A DNA stretch of 64,000 nucleotides from Flagellimonas hadalis. GTDB lineage: Bacteria; Bacteroidota; Bacteroidia; Flavobacteriales; Flavobacteriaceae. The DNA is taken from NCBI RefSeq assembly GCF_007785775.2, contig NZ_VNIK02000001.1, positions 732,678-796,677 of the forward strand. The letters are read 5' to 3'. Shown piece after piece: positions 1 through 9,009 of this stretch (its first letter is position 1; every line of letters begins with the position of its first letter). A program made the translations under genes and the position numbers. Below the pieces are notes generated by a model that worked only from the letters and a program-made list of their open reading frames with translations, was not told the DNA's origin and ran no database searches.

Positions 1-384
1 TTGTTCCACGTCGCGTAGCTGCAATACCATCTTTTGTTGTTCGGGCAGTTCCTTCATGATTCGCTCCATCCATCCCACACTGTCTTCGGCTTCGAGTTGG
101 CGCTGTAACGAGATGTTCTCGTCACTGTAATTGCTGTGCACCAGCTTCAGGTTGCCCGCCTGTTTGGATTTCAATCGGTCCAAACAAAAGTTCTTGGTCA
201 TGGTCATGGCAAATGCCTCAACGTTTTTGTACTCACCCATGGACTCATTCTTTGCCCATAGCTTCAGCAAAATTTCCTGTGTGGCGTCTTCCGCTTCCTC
301 CCTGGACACCAACAGGCGTTTCGCGAGTCGGTAGAGTTTGTCCTTAAAGGGCATCACCACGTTCAAAAATTCTGTCTGTTTCAT
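1..384 (-). CDS. ECF-family RNA polymerase sigma factor (3' end outside window)
   Basis: Read on the minus strand from the ATG at 384, 128 codons stay open to the window edge, so the C-terminal end is missing. The start reads MKQTEFLNVVMPFKDKLYRL and is followed by an acidic stretch EEAEDATQEILLKLW (about residues 30-43) that matches sigma-70 region 2, the core-binding and -10 recognition part. A stretch near the edge, LPEQQKMVLQLRDVE, looks like the start of region 4. ECF factors direct RNA polymerase to small regulons and are usually paired with a membrane anti-sigma factor. Any partner would lie beyond base 1. The target regulon cannot be told from the sequence. Confidence 0.88.
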   Translation of the reverse strand, partial: MKQTEFLNVVMPFKDKLYRLAKRLLVSREEAEDATQEILLKLWAKNESMGEYKNVEAFAMTMTKNFCLDRLKSKQAGNLKLVHSNYSDENISLQRQLEAEDSVGWMERIMKELPEQQKMVLQLRDVEQ

Positions 385-591
385 TTGGTTGTCAGTTGTT
401 TTGGTCCTCATTTATCGACCTACACTATCACGACGACACATATCGAAATTTGTTACAAAAAATTTGTAATCTCCTTTTATGTGCCTATTTTGCGTAGTGG
501 TTCTTTCAATTTTACCATACATTCCAAACCCCCATTCCAACCTATTCATCGAATTGGAATGAAAATTGAGGAATTTTTATAAAATTAAGCT

Positions 592-2085
592 ATGAAAAAA
601 TATTTCTTTCTATTGGGCGTTGCCTTGATCTTTTCTGCTTGTAGCAATGACGACGGAATCAAGAACGGCCCCACTCCAAACCCTGACCCAGACGCCGATG
701 TGACAGCCCAGAACTTTATGTGGCAAGCCATGAACCTTTGGTATTTTTGGCAAGGTGAAGTCGCTGATCTAGCGGATGACCGGTTTTCTTCGGATGCTGA
801 ATACACGGCTTTTTTGGAATCCTATACCGATCCTGAAAATTTTTATTATAGTATTTGCAACAAACATAGTCGGATAGTTGGTACTGAAGCTGCCATAGAT
901 CGTTTCAGCTTTGGAGATGATGACTACAAAGAATTGGTAAGCAGTCTTTCCGGCGTATCCAAAAGTAATGGGTTGGAGTTCAATTTGATGTACAAATATG
1001 CAAACGGGAATGAAATCTTTGGATACGTATTGTATGTACTTCCTGATTCCAATGCTTCTGGCGCCGATATTGTCCGAGGGGAAATGTTTACCCGTGTCAA
1101 TGGTGTGCAACTAACGGACAGCAACTATATCAATTTGTTATTTGGCTCCAACGACACCTATACGTTGGGCATGGCACACATAGAAAACGGTGATTTTGTG
1201 AATGACAGTAAAGAAGTTACCCTGACCAAAGTGGCCAATCAAGTAGAAAATCCTATTTTGGTAGCCAAAACGCTGGACGTAAATGGCACTAAGGTAGCCT
1301 ATTTGATGTACAACCGTTTTTTGAGCAGTTTTGACGAACAACTCAATCAGGCCTTTGCACAGTTTAAAGCGGAAGGGGCCACCGAACTCGTACTGGATAT
1401 GCGCTACAATCCCGGTGGCAATGTGAACACTTCACGCCTCTTGGCCAGTATGATCTATGGCACCCACACCGATGAAGTTTATATAAAACAACGATGGAAC
1501 GATAAAGTCCAAGCCCAATTGACCAATGAATTTTTGACCGATTATTTTGCCAATACCACGGGCACGACCAGCATCAACACCCTTAACCTAAGCAGGGTCT
1601 TTGTATTGGCCACCAACGATTCGGCCTCAGCCAGCGAACTGGTGATGAACGGATTGGCACCTCATATGGAAGTCATCCACATTGGTGAGACCACTAGAGG
1701 TAAAAATGAATTTTCCATAACCTTGGTGGACGATCCGGATAATACCTTTGTTTATAATAGTAACCGTGAGGACAAAATCAACCCAAACAATAGTTGGGGT
1801 CTCCAACCTTTGGTTGGACGTAATGAAAATGCAGCTGGGTTTTCCGATTACACCAGCGGCCTGGTTCCCGATATTGAGTTGGCAGAAGACATTACCAACT
1901 TGGGTATTTTAGGAGAAATGGATGAACCTTTACTGGCCCGTGCTTTGTTAGAAATCTCAGGAGGATCTGCCAAAATGGACTTTACTGTTGAAATGCCGGC
2001 GGAGCCGTTTACTTCCTCAAGGCTCCAAACACCTATGAGAGACAATATGTACCTCGACAAACCTTTGAATCTCCAAATACAATAA
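592..2085 (+). CDS. S41 family peptidase, lipoprotein
   Basis: A 497-residue protein with a lipoprotein signal (hydrophobic residues 4-16, then Cys17 in the context FSAC), so it is probably anchored to the outer membrane. The central part resembles a PDZ-like segment (about 140-230) and the C-terminal half is a tail-specific protease fold. The segment NDSASASEL (residues 342-350) and the later TRGK (368-371) carry the Ser/Lys dyad expected of this family. By the 25-residue spacing known for E. coli Prc, Ser346 and Lys371 are the likely pair. S41 proteases of Bacteroidota degrade or process periplasmic proteins; the substrate here is unknown. It is a single gene, convergent with the receptor gene at 2118 and separated from it by a shared terminator. 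Confidence 0.88.
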   Translation: MKKYFFLLGVALIFSACSNDDGIKNGPTPNPDPDADVTAQNFMWQAMNLWYFWQGEVADLADDRFSSDAEYTAFLESYTDPENFYYSICNKHSRIVGTEAAIDRFSFGDDDYKELVSSLSGVSKSNGLEFNLMYKYANGNEIFGYVLYVLPDSNASGADIVRGEMFTRVNGVQLTDSNYINLLFGSNDTYTLGMAHIENGDFVNDSKEVTLTKVANQVENPILVAKTLDVNGTKVAYLMYNRFLSSFDEQLNQAFAQFKAEGATELVLDMRYNPGGNVNTSRLLASMIYGTHTDEVYIKQRWNDKVQAQLTNEFLTDYFANTTGTTSINTLNLSRVFVLATNDSASASELVMNGLAPHMEVIHIGETTRGKNEFSITLVDDPDNTFVYNSNREDKINPNNSWGLQPLVGRNENAAGFSDYTSGLVPDIELAEDITNLGILGEMDEPLLARALLEISGGSAKMDFTVEMPAEPFTSSRLQTPMRDNMYLDKPLNLQIQ

Positions 2086-2086
2086 A

Positions 2087-2112
2087 AAAAGCGGCCTTTT
2101 TTGGCCGCTTTT
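2087..2112. terminator. Bidirectional rho-independent terminator
   Basis: The arms AAAAGCGGCC and GGCCGCTTTT form a 10-bp perfect stem around a short T loop, with an A tract before and a T tract after. It lies between two converging genes (stop codons at 2085 and 2118), so it can end both transcripts. Confidence 0.88.
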
Positions 2113-2117
2113 CTTTT

Positions 2118-3980
2118 TTAAAGGTTCAGGTTGAGACCCAACCTAAAATTTCGTCCCCGGGTGGTGAACCCTATGACTTCTGTGTAATCCTCGTTCAGTA
2201 AGTTGTCCGCTGCCAAGAACACATTGAGTTTGTTCGAAATCAACTCGTGCCCCAGATATAGGTTCACCAATGAGAATGAATCCAACTCAACATCCGTAAA
2301 GCTTACAAAATCCGTATCGAACCGTTGCCCCGTGTAGGCATAGCTCAACGATACATTTGTTTTCTCGCACAATTGATACCCCAAGGTCACATTGGCCTTG
2401 TGTTTCGGAATGCGGATGGCATTGTCCCCTTTGCGTTCCGTAAAGGTATAGTTGGCATCTACGGTCAGGGCATCCAAAGGAAACCATACCGCTTCCACTT
2501 CCACTCCATTGGCATCGATCTCATCGGCAATGTTGATGCTCATAAAATTGACATCATACCCAATGGCATTCTTTTCATTTCTGTCAAAATAGACCGTGCT
2601 GAACCGCAGCCTATCGTTCACCTTGAATTCAAGTCCTCCCTCGATGGTCCTGTTTTCCTCGGGCTCAAGGTCAGGATTTCCGCCAAATGCACCAAAAAGT
2701 TGGGTCAGGTTGGGCGTAATGTATGAAGTGGCATACGAACCGAGCAATTTCACATAGCCATTTGAGGTCGGGAACACATAGGACGGATTCACGTTGTACA
2801 CCACATGGTTTCCATACTCCGAATGGTTGTTCAAACGCACACCCGCATTCAGGTTCAACCCAAAATCGGAAACATAGACCACATTGGCATAGGGATCCAC
2901 AATAGTAAAATCCACATCTTCTGAAAAGACAGCTTCATCCTTGATGTAATTCACCCCAAGTATGGTATGCCACTGCTCCCCAAAAACATATTTGTTATAG
3001 AAATCGAGTACCCAATTGCTTCCCTCTGAAACACTTTCACCAAAAGTGTCCTTGGAATTGGTCTCATAATCGGTAAGCGCTGCGTTTAAGTGCAGAGAAC
3101 CTTTTCCATAAGCAAGGGAAGAGGACACCCCCACCCTTTCCTGTTCGTTCCTCCCTATGTTCGGGGCGTCTGCATTCGATGCATCATATTCATTGCTGAA
3201 CTTGGTCTGGTTGCCATAGACCGACACCTCAAAATCTTTGGAAAACTGGTAGCCCAACCTCACATTGGTACTGTAATGTGAAAAAACATCCTCTTCATTT
3301 TCAGGGGTCACCGCTGCAGAGAGCCCGCTTTTGTACCGGTTCGAAAAGTCAACCACATAGTTGAACTTGTTCAAGGTACCATTCACATTGACCGCATTGC
3401 TGATGCTTCCCAGATCATAATTTTGATCCTCTGCGGTCTGGTTGGTACCGATACTGGTACTGAAACTGCCCGAAATGTCCTTTTGGGAACTTCTCTTGGT
3501 AGTGATGTTGATTACGGCCGTAGCTGCATTGGTGCCATACAAGGTACTCGCAGCCCCTTTGATGATCTCTATGGACGCAATATTTGTGGGTGAAAGCAAT
3601 CGTAGGTCGTACTCCGCCGAAAATGTGGAAGGGTCGGACACCCTCACCCCATCAATGATCACCAAGACCTGTCTTCCCCGACCGCCGCGGGCATAAACGC
3701 CCAAGACATCACCGTCTCGGCCACGGCTACCGGCAATCTCGATACCGCTCTTGGTGTTGATGATCTCCGCGACCGTCTTACCTTGGCTGCGTTCCAGTTC
3801 CTTTGCGGTGATCTGTATCACAGTCTTTCCTGAATTTTCTCGTTTCAGTTCAAATTTTGAATCGCTCACAACAACCTCATCCAGTTGCTGCACTTTCAAG
3901 GAATCCTGCTGCGTGTTTTGCGCAAGAAGTCCCTTGCCCGCCAATAGGGCGGCCAATAACCAAAAATGATTTTTTTTCAT
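2118..3980 (-). CDS. btuB: TonB-dependent outer membrane receptor, probably for cobalamin
   Basis: A 620-residue protein with a cleavable signal peptide (about residues 1-20), an N-terminal plug domain (about 45-160, including GVYARGGRGRQVLVIIDGVR and IEIIKGAASTLYGT) and a long beta-barrel rich in alternating aromatic residues ending in FRLGLNLNL, with no carboxylate-rich tail. This is the usual size of BtuB-type receptors. The substrate is inferred from context: a cobalamin riboswitch lies directly upstream on the same strand and the divergent genes at 4325-7287 encode a matching ABC importer. Vitamin B12 or related corrinoids would cross the outer membrane here using TonB energy. Other metal-chelate substrates cannot be excluded from the protein alone. 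Confidence 0.88.
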   Translation of the reverse strand: MKKNHFWLLAALLAGKGLLAQNTQQDSLKVQQLDEVVVSDSKFELKRENSGKTVIQITAKELERSQGKTVAEIINTKSGIEIAGSRGRDGDVLGVYARGGRGRQVLVIIDGVRVSDPSTFSAEYDLRLLSPTNIASIEIIKGAASTLYGTNAATAVINITTKRSSQKDISGSFSTSIGTNQTAEDQNYDLGSISNAVNVNGTLNKFNYVVDFSNRYKSGLSAAVTPENEEDVFSHYSTNVRLGYQFSKDFEVSVYGNQTKFSNEYDASNADAPNIGRNEQERVGVSSSLAYGKGSLHLNAALTDYETNSKDTFGESVSEGSNWVLDFYNKYVFGEQWHTILGVNYIKDEAVFSEDVDFTIVDPYANVVYVSDFGLNLNAGVRLNNHSEYGNHVVYNVNPSYVFPTSNGYVKLLGSYATSYITPNLTQLFGAFGGNPDLEPEENRTIEGGLEFKVNDRLRFSTVYFDRNEKNAIGYDVNFMSINIADEIDANGVEVEAVWFPLDALTVDANYTFTERKGDNAIRIPKHKANVTLGYQLCEKTNVSLSYAYTGQRFDTDFVSFTDVELDSFSLVNLYLGHELISNKLNVFLAADNLLNEDYTEVIGFTTRGRNFRLGLNLNL

Positions 3981-4063
3981 TTCGTTTACGTGAATAAACG
4001 GGAGTATAGTATGGTTTCCATACGTAAACTTTTATCCCGAAAGTTTAACATTGTTTGTTTGAA

Positions 4064-4257
4064 TTGGGCAGGTCTCCTGGCTCGTTTTAAGTTGCTTTAC
4101 CTTCCCATCCGTTTTACGGACAGTGGTATCGAAGAAAACAACATCCCTTCGGGGTGCCTTTATGGGGACACAAACTTACAGTTGCGGGAACAGCTCCGGA
4201 TTTGCACCGGATTCCCTTTTAATCGTACAGGAAAAATGTCCTGCACGAACCTAAATT
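4064..4257 (-). promoter_or_regulatory. Cobalamin riboswitch
   Basis: Read on the minus strand, the leader holds the hallmarks of the B12 riboswitch: GGGAATCCGGTGCAAATCCG, then GAGCTGTTCCCGCAACTGTA, and further downstream the conserved box GCCAGGAGACCTGCC (about 4067-4083 on the plus strand). The order and spacing fit the adenosylcobalamin class. It sits between a likely promoter at 4263-4270 and the receptor gene starting at 3980, so B12 binding should lower receptor expression. The 80 bases between the aptamer and the start codon contain small inverted repeats (for example GTATGG-TTT-CCATAC near 4009-4023) that could form the expression platform. The divergent importer genes are not downstream of this element. 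Confidence 0.93.
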
Positions 4258-4262
4258 CAGCG

Positions 4263-4270
4263 CGAAAGTA
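4263..4270 (-). promoter_or_regulatory. Probable -7 element of the riboswitch transcript
   Basis: The minus strand reads TACTTTCG, one mismatch from the Bacteroidota -7 consensus TAnnTTTG. It lies just upstream of the first riboswitch helix. The nearest TTG-like -33 element is about 24 bases upstream, longer than the usual 19-21, so the call is tentative. Confidence 0.45.
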
Positions 4271-4311
4271 ATCATTCCGTTCATTCTTTTTCTGCAAAAG
4301 TCAAATAATCT

Positions 4312-4319
4312 TACTTTTG
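4312..4319 (+). promoter_or_regulatory. -7 promoter element immediately upstream of btuF
   Basis: The plus strand reads TACTTTTG, an exact match to TAnnTTTG. The ATG of btuF begins only 6 bases after it, so transcription would begin at or next to the start codon and the messenger would have almost no leader. No clear TTG element is seen 19-21 bases upstream. Confidence 0.45.
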
Positions 4320-4324
4320 GCACC

Positions 4325-5476
4325 ATGGGAAGAAAACAGCTTTACATAGGATGCATATTTGCCCTTTTGACCCTCATCGGGTGTGGTAAAAAGAAGGTTC
4401 CCCTTGCCGAAACCTCTCCCAAAAAAGACCAAAACATACGGCATGCCACAGGGTTTACCGTGCATTCGGACAATGATGTCACCATTATAGAGGTCACGGC
4501 CCCATGGCCCGGTGCGCAGCAGTCGTTCACCTATGCCCTCGTCCCCAAGGAAAAATTGGCGTCCATGACCTTTCCAAGGGACGCATATGATGCCATAGTG
4601 GGTACTCCCGTTGAAAAGATGGTGGTCACCTCCACCACCCATATCCCCTCCTTGGAAGCCTTGGACGAATTGGATGTAATCACAGGCTTTCCCAATACGG
4701 ATTTTATCTCATCGCCAAAAGCCAGGGAATTGGTGGATAATGGACAAATCAAGGAGCTGGGCATGAACGAAAGCATCAATACCGAGATTGCCCTGGCCAT
4801 GAAACCCGAAGTGGTGATGGGTTTTGGGATAAACGACACCAACAAGGCCTATGAAACCATAAAACAAGCCGGGATTGCTGTGGTCTATAACGGCGATTGG
4901 GTGGAGCAGACGCCGCTGGGCAAAGCGGAATGGATCAAGTTCTTTGCACCTTTTTTTCAGAAAGAACAGCAAGCGGACAGTATTTTCAAGGAAATCGAAA
5001 CATCCTACCTACAGGCCAAACAATTGGCCCAAAAAGCAACAGAAAAGCCGACGGTCCTCACTGGCGGGCTCTACAAGGATGTTTGGTACGTGGCCGGGGG
5101 CCAAAGTTGGATGGCCCAGTTCCTGAACGATGCCAATGCCGACTATCTTTGGGCCGACACCGAAGAAACGGGAAGTATCGGACTTAGTTTGGAAGCTGTT
5201 CTGGAGAAGGCACAACAGGCCGATTTTTGGCTCAATCCGTCATCACAAACATCATATGAAGAACTCGAAAGCGTGAACGTACACCACAAACAGTTTAAGG
5301 CCTTCACCCAAAAGAAAATTTATTCCAACGCGATAGAGAAAGGGGCCAAAGGAGGGCTTGTTTTTTATGAACTTGCCCCACAACGGCCCGATCTGGTCCT
5401 AAAGGACCTCATCACTATTTTGCACCCTGGATTGCTGCCCGATCATGAACTCCGATTCATCAAACCGCTACAGTAA
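4325..5476 (+). CDS. btuF: Cobalamin/iron-chelate ABC transporter substrate-binding lipoprotein
   Basis: A 383-residue protein with a lipoprotein signal (Cys20 in LIGC) and the two-lobed fold of class III binding proteins: an N-terminal lobe with VEKMVVTSTTHIPSLEALDE (about residues 98-117), a connecting helix, and a C-terminal lobe. It would capture B12 in the periplasm and hand it to the permease encoded directly downstream. Its stop codon ends at 5476 and the permease ATG starts at 5477, so the genes are translationally linked. The B12 assignment rests on the divergent riboswitch-controlled receptor; by sequence alone a siderophore or haem substrate would also fit this family. The start was chosen by the signal peptide. 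Confidence 0.85.
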   Translation: MGRKQLYIGCIFALLTLIGCGKKKVPLAETSPKKDQNIRHATGFTVHSDNDVTIIEVTAPWPGAQQSFTYALVPKEKLASMTFPRDAYDAIVGTPVEKMVVTSTTHIPSLEALDELDVITGFPNTDFISSPKARELVDNGQIKELGMNESINTEIALAMKPEVVMGFGINDTNKAYETIKQAGIAVVYNGDWVEQTPLGKAEWIKFFAPFFQKEQQADSIFKEIETSYLQAKQLAQKATEKPTVLTGGLYKDVWYVAGGQSWMAQFLNDANADYLWADTEETGSIGLSLEAVLEKAQQADFWLNPSSQTSYEELESVNVHHKQFKAFTQKKIYSNAIEKGAKGGLVFYELAPQRPDLVLKDLITILHPGLLPDHELRFIKPLQ

Positions 5477-6508
5477 ATGCAGGGACCAGCACCATATCGC
5501 CTTTCCTTTGTCCTATTGGGCATCGCCTTGGTACTCGCATGGTTGCTGAACATCAGCTCTGGGTCGGTGAATATTCCATTTTCCGAAGTGGTTTCCATTC
5601 TTTCGGGCACCGCCGCCCAAGTGGATACCTGGAACTACATCATCTGGGACTTTAGGGTGCCCAAGGCCTTCACCTCCATTTTGGTGGGAGGCGGACTTTC
5701 GCTGAGCGGACTTTTGATGCAGACCCTCTTCCGTAACCCATTGGCAGGACCTTTTGTACTGGGCATCAGTTCCGGGGCCAGTTTGGGCGCCGCACTGTTG
5801 CTTATGGGAACCTCATTGTTCGTTGGGATGGGCTCTATGTCTTTTTTGGGTGATGTTTCCTTGGCCCTCGCTGCAAGCATTGGCAGTTTTTTGGTGTTGG
5901 CCGTGGTGATGGTCGTAGCACAACGTGTGAAGGACACCATGGCCCTTTTGATTATCGGGTTGATGTTCGGCAGCATCACTTCCGCAATCGTGAGTGTCCT
6001 GGCCTATTTTTCCAGTGCGGAAAACCTCCAACGGTTCATTTTTTGGTCCTTCGGAAGTGTGGGCAACCTCAGTCCGCAGCAGATCCTTTTGTTGACGGGC
6101 ATTGTTTTGATGGGCATCCTGCTCAGCATCATCTCATTAAAACCATTGAACGCCTTTCTTTTGGGGGAACGTTACGCACAAAGCTTGGGGGTTTCCCTGA
6201 AGCGGTCCCGGTTCATCATCATCATCGCAACCGGTCTATTGGCAGGTGGCATTACGGCTTTTGCCGGACCCATAGCCTTTGTGGGGTTGGCCGTGCCTCA
6301 CCTCACCCGGCAGCTATTTGATACCATGGAACACAAAGTGTTGGTGCCGGCCGTGTTTCTCTACGGCTCCATATTGATGTTGCTCTGCGATATGATCGCG
6401 CAATGGCCCAACTCGGCCAATGTACTGCCCATCAATGCCATTACCTCCTTGGTGGGTGCGCCGGTGGTGATATGGCTCTTGGTCCGAAAACGCAAAATGC
6501 TATTCTGA
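5477..6508 (+). CDS. btuC: FecCD-family ABC transporter permease (B12 importer)
   Basis: A 343-residue, very hydrophobic protein with about ten membrane-spanning segments, beginning with a segment at about residues 8-25. Conserved FecCD features are visible: LMQTLFRNPLAGPFVLGISS in the second segment region and GITAFAGPIAFVGLAVPHLT (about 253-272) near the coupling helix that contacts the ATPase. It forms the inner membrane channel of the importer together with btuF and btuD. The start follows the btuF stop with no gap and its TGA overlaps the next ATG by one base, so the three genes are one operon. Confidence 0.88.
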   Translation: MQGPAPYRLSFVLLGIALVLAWLLNISSGSVNIPFSEVVSILSGTAAQVDTWNYIIWDFRVPKAFTSILVGGGLSLSGLLMQTLFRNPLAGPFVLGISSGASLGAALLLMGTSLFVGMGSMSFLGDVSLALAASIGSFLVLAVVMVVAQRVKDTMALLIIGLMFGSITSAIVSVLAYFSSAENLQRFIFWSFGSVGNLSPQQILLLTGIVLMGILLSIISLKPLNAFLLGERYAQSLGVSLKRSRFIIIIATGLLAGGITAFAGPIAFVGLAVPHLTRQLFDTMEHKVLVPAVFLYGSILMLLCDMIAQWPNSANVLPINAITSLVGAPVVIWLLVRKRKMLF

Positions 6509-7287
6509 TGGAAAACAAGAACAAGACCATCCTCTCAACCAAAGGACTGACCATCGGATATGGCCCAAAAATGGTGGCCAAGGACATCCATTTCGTTTTG
6601 GAACCAGGGGTATTGTGCGGAATTGTGGGTGTCAACGGCATCGGAAAATCCACCCTGCTCCGTACCTTGGGAAGGTTCCAACCCAAACTATCGGGAAGCA
6701 TACAACTGGAAGGAAAAAACGTGGAGGACCACTCCCCTTCCGACCTTTCGAAGAAACTGAGCGTAGTGTTGACCGAACCACCCGCTTCCAAAAACCTTAC
6801 CGTTGGGGAGCTCATTGCTCTGGGCAGACAACCCTATACCAATTGGTTGGGCAACTTGTCCCCCGAAGATCAAAAACAGGTGCAGGACAGTCTGGATGCC
6901 TTTTTATTGAACGAACTCAAGCACCGAAAATGCCACGAACTGAGCGATGGGCAATTGCAACGGGTATTGATTGCACGCGCCATGGCCCAGGACACCCCGG
7001 TGATCATTTTGGATGAGCCCACCACGCATTTGGACCTCTATCATAAGGTACAGATCTTAAAAATGCTGCAACAACTGGCCCACGACCAACAAAAGACCAT
7101 TCTTTTTTCTACCCATGAGATTGACCTTGCCATTCAATTGTGTGATAAGATCCTGATTCTGGATGGGGACACCAACCCCTTCGGCGACCCTTGTGAACTG
7201 ATTGAACAAAAGCATTTTGAACGTTTGTTTCCTATGGAAATGGTACAGTTTGATGCGAAGACCGGTTCATTTAAAATCACCAAATAA
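6508..7287 (+). CDS. btuD: ABC transporter ATP-binding protein (B12 importer)
   Basis: A 259-residue ATPase. The Walker A loop GVNGIGKST is at residues 41-49, the signature LSDGQ at 145-149 and the Walker B LDEPTTHLD from about 168, with the switch His in FSTHE. It powers import through the permease encoded upstream. The frame is open further upstream (to 6403), but the ATG at 6508 overlaps the btuC stop as TGATG and gives a normal family length, so this start is preferred. The last gene of the btuFCD operon; rmuC follows after 40 bases and may be read on the same transcript. Confidence 0.88.
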   Translation: MENKNKTILSTKGLTIGYGPKMVAKDIHFVLEPGVLCGIVGVNGIGKSTLLRTLGRFQPKLSGSIQLEGKNVEDHSPSDLSKKLSVVLTEPPASKNLTVGELIALGRQPYTNWLGNLSPEDQKQVQDSLDAFLLNELKHRKCHELSDGQLQRVLIARAMAQDTPVIILDEPTTHLDLYHKVQILKMLQQLAHDQQKTILFSTHEIDLAIQLCDKILILDGDTNPFGDPCELIEQKHFERLFPMEMVQFDAKTGSFKITK

Positions 7288-7327
7288 TGACTGTGATCCG
7301 TTATCTTTATCCTTCAGAAACCATTAC

Positions 7328-8632
7328 ATGAGCACAGAATTGATCTACGTCATCATCGCAATATTCACTTTGGCCCTTGGGCTTTTCGGGGGCATGTACA
7401 TCCAAAAACTGAAGACGAAATCCAATATAAGCGATTGGAATAACCGGGAAGAAAAGGCTAATCAAGAGATTTCAATACTTAAAACGGAACTCAAAGAAAT
7501 ACGGAATCAAAAATCCGAACTTGAAATTGCCTTGGCAAAAGAAGAAGTCAAATCTGAAAATTTGGCTGGAAAACTTGTGGAGCAAAAGCAGGAAGTGGAA
7601 AAGCTCCAAGAAAAGTTCACCAAGGAATTTGAGAATCTGGCCAACAAGATCTTGGAGGAAAAGAGCGAGAAATTCACCAAAAGTAATAAAGAGAACATTG
7701 CAAGTATTTTAACTCCCTTGAATGAGAAAATAAAGGAGTTTCAAGAAAAGGTGGACAAGTCTCAACATGAAAATATTCGAATAAACGCTTCACTCAAACA
7801 ACAATTGGAAAGTTTACAGCAACAAAACCTCAAAATCACCCAAGAGGCCGAAAACCTCACCAAAGCCCTCAAAGGTGATAGTAAAATGCAGGGGAATTGG
7901 GGAGAACTGGTGTTGGAACGCGTATTGGAAAAGTCTGGCCTTGAAAAAGATAGGGAATACAGTGTACAGCAAAGCTTCACACGGGAGGATGGCGGAAGGG
8001 TCATGCCCGATGTGATCATCCATCTTCCGGACGGCAAGAAGATGGTAGTGGATTCCAAGGTTTCATTGACGGATTACGAACGCTACACCAATGCCGACGA
8101 GGAAGACAAGCCCAAATTCCTGAAGGACCATATCAACTCCCTAAGAAGGCACGTGGAGCAACTCTCCGCCAAAAAATACGAAGACCTATACGAAATGGAA
8201 AGTCCGGACTTTGTGTTGATGTTCGTTCCGATAGAACCTGCCTTTGCCATTGCCATCAACGAAGACAGTTCCATCTACAACAAGGCATTTGAGCAGAACA
8301 TCGTCATTGTCACCCCCTCCACTCTTCTGGCCACACTCCGCACCATCGATAGTATGTGGAGTAACGAAAAACAGCAACGGAATGCCATGGAAATTGCAAG
8401 ACAGGCCGGGGCACTTTATGATAAGTTCGTTGGTTTCATGGGTGATTTGACACAAGTGGGCAAAAAGATGGACGATGCCAAAGGAGAATACAAAAACGCT
8501 ATGAACAAATTGTTCGATGGGCGTGGAAATATCATCACAAGTATCGAAAAGCTCCGTACCATGGGGGCCAAGGCAAAAAAAGCACTCCCTGAACCTATTT
8601 TGAAACGCGCCCAAGAGGACGATGAAGATTAA
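7328..8632 (+). CDS. rmuC: DNA recombination protein RmuC
   Basis: A 434-residue protein with one N-terminal membrane segment (about residues 5-22), a long coiled coil rich in K, E and Q (about 35-215) and the conserved RmuC domain, including KMQGNWGELVLERVLEKSGL and PDGKKMVVDSKVSLTDYERY. RmuC proteins limit inversions at short inverted repeats and have a PD-(D/E)XK-like nuclease core; that role is known for the E. coli homologue and not shown here. An in-frame start exists at 7202 inside btuD, but the ATG at 7328 gives the usual membrane anchor at the N terminus. The next gene follows by 11 bases. Confidence 0.9.
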   Translation: MSTELIYVIIAIFTLALGLFGGMYIQKLKTKSNISDWNNREEKANQEISILKTELKEIRNQKSELEIALAKEEVKSENLAGKLVEQKQEVEKLQEKFTKEFENLANKILEEKSEKFTKSNKENIASILTPLNEKIKEFQEKVDKSQHENIRINASLKQQLESLQQQNLKITQEAENLTKALKGDSKMQGNWGELVLERVLEKSGLEKDREYSVQQSFTREDGGRVMPDVIIHLPDGKKMVVDSKVSLTDYERYTNADEEDKPKFLKDHINSLRRHVEQLSAKKYEDLYEMESPDFVLMFVPIEPAFAIAINEDSSIYNKAFEQNIVIVTPSTLLATLRTIDSMWSNEKQQRNAMEIARQAGALYDKFVGFMGDLTQVGKKMDDAKGEYKNAMNKLFDGRGNIITSIEKLRTMGAKAKKALPEPILKRAQEDDED

Positions 8633-8643
8633 ACACGCTGACC

Positions 8644-9009
8644 ATGAAAAAATTCCTGACCATCTTTATTGCTGTCATTGTATTGGGGACAGCGGCCTAT
8701 TTTGCCTTTGTTTACTATGTTCCGTTCAGTGAAGGATACCGCTCCGGGGAGCTTATCAAGTTCAGTCGGCGTGGTGTCATGGCCAAAACCTGGGAAGGGC
8801 AGATCAGTCAAGGCCTCGGTGGCACCAATGTATTTTCGTTTTCTGTAGAGGATAAGGAAAAGGAGATCATCGAAAAGATGAAGGAATACCAGGGCCATTA
8901 CATCAAGGTCACCTACAAGGAACGCTACGCCACCTTTTTCTGGTTGGGCGACACCAAATATTTTATCACAGAGGTAGAGGAAGAAAAATCGCCTCTTTTT
9001 AGGAATTAG
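8644..9009 (+). CDS. Conserved small protein with N-terminal membrane segment, unknown function
   Basis: A 121-residue protein with a hydrophobic N terminus (about residues 4-24) that may be a signal anchor, followed by a compact soluble part with conserved-looking YRSGELIKFSRRG (about 32-44) and a charged C terminus. I recognise the pattern as common in flavobacteria but know no function. It follows rmuC by 11 bases and is probably co-transcribed. The last 30 codons (from 8917) form the first unit of a 143-bp tandem triplication that continues past the stop codon. Confidence 0.75.
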   Translation: MKKFLTIFIAVIVLGTAAYFAFVYYVPFSEGYRSGELIKFSRRGVMAKTWEGQISQGLGGTNVFSFSVEDKEKEIIEKMKEYQGHYIKVTYKERYATFFWLGDTKYFITEVEEEKSPLFRN

